From: Bacteriovorax sp.
Lineage (GTDB): Bacteria > Bdellovibrionota > Bacteriovoracia > Bacteriovoracales > Bacteriovoracaceae
Direction of reading: 5' to 3'
Assembly (NCBI GenBank): GCA_030654205.1
Contig: JAURXW010000482.1
Location: 1 to 6,164 of the forward strand
Length of the DNA: 6,164 nucleotides
Part shown: positions 5,260 through 6,164 of the stretch, in pieces
How the letters are laid out: each line of letters starts with the position of its first letter
Position numbering within the stretch: position 1 is the first letter of the stretch
Position numbers and translations under genes: made by a program
The notes under the pieces: model-generated
Databases searched by the model: none
What the model was told of the DNA's origin: nothing
What the model saw: only the letters and a program-made list of their open reading frames with translations

Positions 5260-5315
5260 ATGCCCAAAATGATGATTGAGGAAATTGAACTTGATTGGAT
5301 TTTGGGTATTTTTTT
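5260..5315 (+). terminator. intrinsic terminator after the second endonuclease gene
   Basis: ATGCCCAAAAT (5260-5270) pairs with ATTTTGGGTAT (5299-5309), with one G-U pair, and a seven-T run (5309-5315) follows. The loop is long (28 nt) but the stem and U-tract are good. It lies 24 bp after the stop codon. Confidence 0.8.
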
Positions 5316-5401
5316 GTTCCAGTTTTGCTACGGGAGTGTTGGTAAGTTTTGAAAACTATCGGAAATGTACAAAATACTTAAGGCCGTGTATCATCAAAAC
5401 C

Positions 5402-6164
5402 ATGAACCACAACCCCAAAATCCTAATCGATTTCGAAAAAATCAAAGACCCTTTTTCAGGCCTTGGACAATTTTGTGCCCATCTAAAAGCTTATTTTGAT
5501 CAAAGCGCACTTAATATTTCATACTGGATCCCAGGTAAATTCCAAAAACTAGCAAAAAAATTTCCTTTTCTCATGCCCAAAATGGATGTATTCCATGCCG
5601 TTCATCAAGACTCTCCCTATAAACCAAGGTCCAATAAAACTCACACGATTTTAACTATACACGACTTAAATGCTCTACTTGAAATCAAAGATCCAAAGGC
5701 CATCAAAAAATTTAAGCACAAACTTCAACAAAAAATTAATCGCGCCAACGTCATCACTTTTATTTCACAATTTACTCAATCCGAAGTTGAAAAAAATTTT
5801 GATCTCAGAGGAAAAAAGACTTTCATTATTTACAATGGCATCTCTCTTCCAAAAGATTCTGTCATTCCTCAAATCATTCCCGATTCAAAATTTATATTTT
5901 CGATTGGAACCGTAGTACCCAAAAAAAACTTTCATGTCTTAATTGATTTTTTAAAAATCACCCCAGATTATAAAATTATTTTGGCAGGAACTACTTTTCA
6001 TCCCTATGCCCAAGAGATTCAACAGAGAATCATCGCAGAAGGACTCAGTGAACGTTTTATTTTAGTAGGCACAATTACTGACCAAGAAAAACGTTGGTAT
6101 TACGAACACGCGGCCGCTTTTATTTTCCCTTCACTTCTTGAAGGCTTTGGACTTCCCGTTGCTG
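5402..6164 (+). CDS. GT4-family glycosyltransferase (GT-B fold), 3' end outside the window
   Basis: This is a 254-residue N-terminal portion that stays open to the window edge. It is a retaining GT-B glycosyltransferase of the GT4 type (WbaZ/mannosyltransferase-like), likely transferring a sugar from a nucleotide donor to a surface polysaccharide, LPS or a lipid in the cytoplasm or at the inner membrane. Support comes from the N-terminal strand KILIDFE followed by the glycine motif DPFSGLGQF (16-24), the acceptor-domain elements TIHDLN (85-90) and VITFISQFTQSEV (117-129), YNGISLP (144-150), and the C-domain start FSIGTVVPKKNFHVLI (166-181). AGTTFHPYAQEI (195-206), FILVGTITDQEKRWYYEHAAAFIFPS (219-244) and LLEGFGLPVA (245-254) follow. 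The last is the first half of the E-x7-E donor-binding motif, with its first Glu at 247; the second falls beyond the window. ATG 5402 is chosen because KILID begins a few residues later. No convincing Shine-Dalgarno sequence is visible. Confidence 0.88.
   Translation, partial: MNHNPKILIDFEKIKDPFSGLGQFCAHLKAYFDQSALNISYWIPGKFQKLAKKFPFLMPKMDVFHAVHQDSPYKPRSNKTHTILTIHDLNALLEIKDPKAIKKFKHKLQQKINRANVITFISQFTQSEVEKNFDLRGKKTFIIYNGISLPKDSVIPQIIPDSKFIFSIGTVVPKKNFHVLIDFLKITPDYKIILAGTTFHPYAQEIQQRIIAEGLSERFILVGTITDQEKRWYYEHAAAFIFPSLLEGFGLPVA

Noticed and set aside
5339..5378. Possible promoter for the glycosyltransferase (TTGGTA or TTGAAA with TACAAA)
   Set aside because: No pairing gives an acceptable spacer with good -35 and -10 matches, so I do not call it.
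5670..5915. 81-residue forward frame
   Set aside because: It lies inside the glycosyltransferase gene that begins at 5402 and runs past the window end in another frame, whose product has clear GT4 motifs.

Overview
The window is AT-rich bacterial chromosome with compact genes. It reads as a Gram-negative, most likely from the Bdellovibrionota (Bacteriovorax/Halobacteriovorax-like) or a similar low-GC group. This placement is an inference. It rests on the bacterial-type phenylalanine hydroxylase, the S21 gene, and two exported endonuclease I paralogs of a kind common in predatory or DNA-scavenging bacteria. No rRNA or other decisive taxonomic marker is present.

Layout. (1) Positions 1-1683 hold a forward operon: the 3' end of an unidentified gene, an SRPBCC-fold protein, phenylalanine 4-hydroxylase (phhA) and pterin-4a-carbinolamine dehydratase (phhB). 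The junctions are 7 bp, a 4-bp overlap and an 8-bp overlap. The operon converts phenylalanine to tyrosine and regenerates the pterin cofactor. It ends at a hairpin terminator shared with the convergent rpsU. (2) rpsU (ribosomal protein bS21) lies on the minus strand at 1759-1989. It has a full-length Shine-Dalgarno sequence, two palindromes in its leader and a recognisable promoter. (3) rarA (AAA+ ATPase of stalled replication forks) diverges from rpsU at 2125-3408. (4) Two tandem, homologous secreted endonuclease I genes occupy 3514-4332 and 4465-5235. A strong terminator follows the second. (5) A GT4-type glycosyltransferase starts at 5402 and runs off the window end.

The most striking unexplained structure is a perfect 13-bp inverted repeat (4421-4433/4450-4462) just before the TTG start of the second endonuclease. 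Its 3' arm contains the whole Shine-Dalgarno sequence, so the gene looks built for repression, either by an RNA hairpin or by a DNA-binding regulator. The first copy lacks this element, although both copies share a short related block further upstream.

Intergenic stretches are all under 300 bp. They hold the promoters, palindromes and terminators listed below. I see no tRNA, rRNA, CRISPR array, insertion sequence or complete undescribed multi-gene system.
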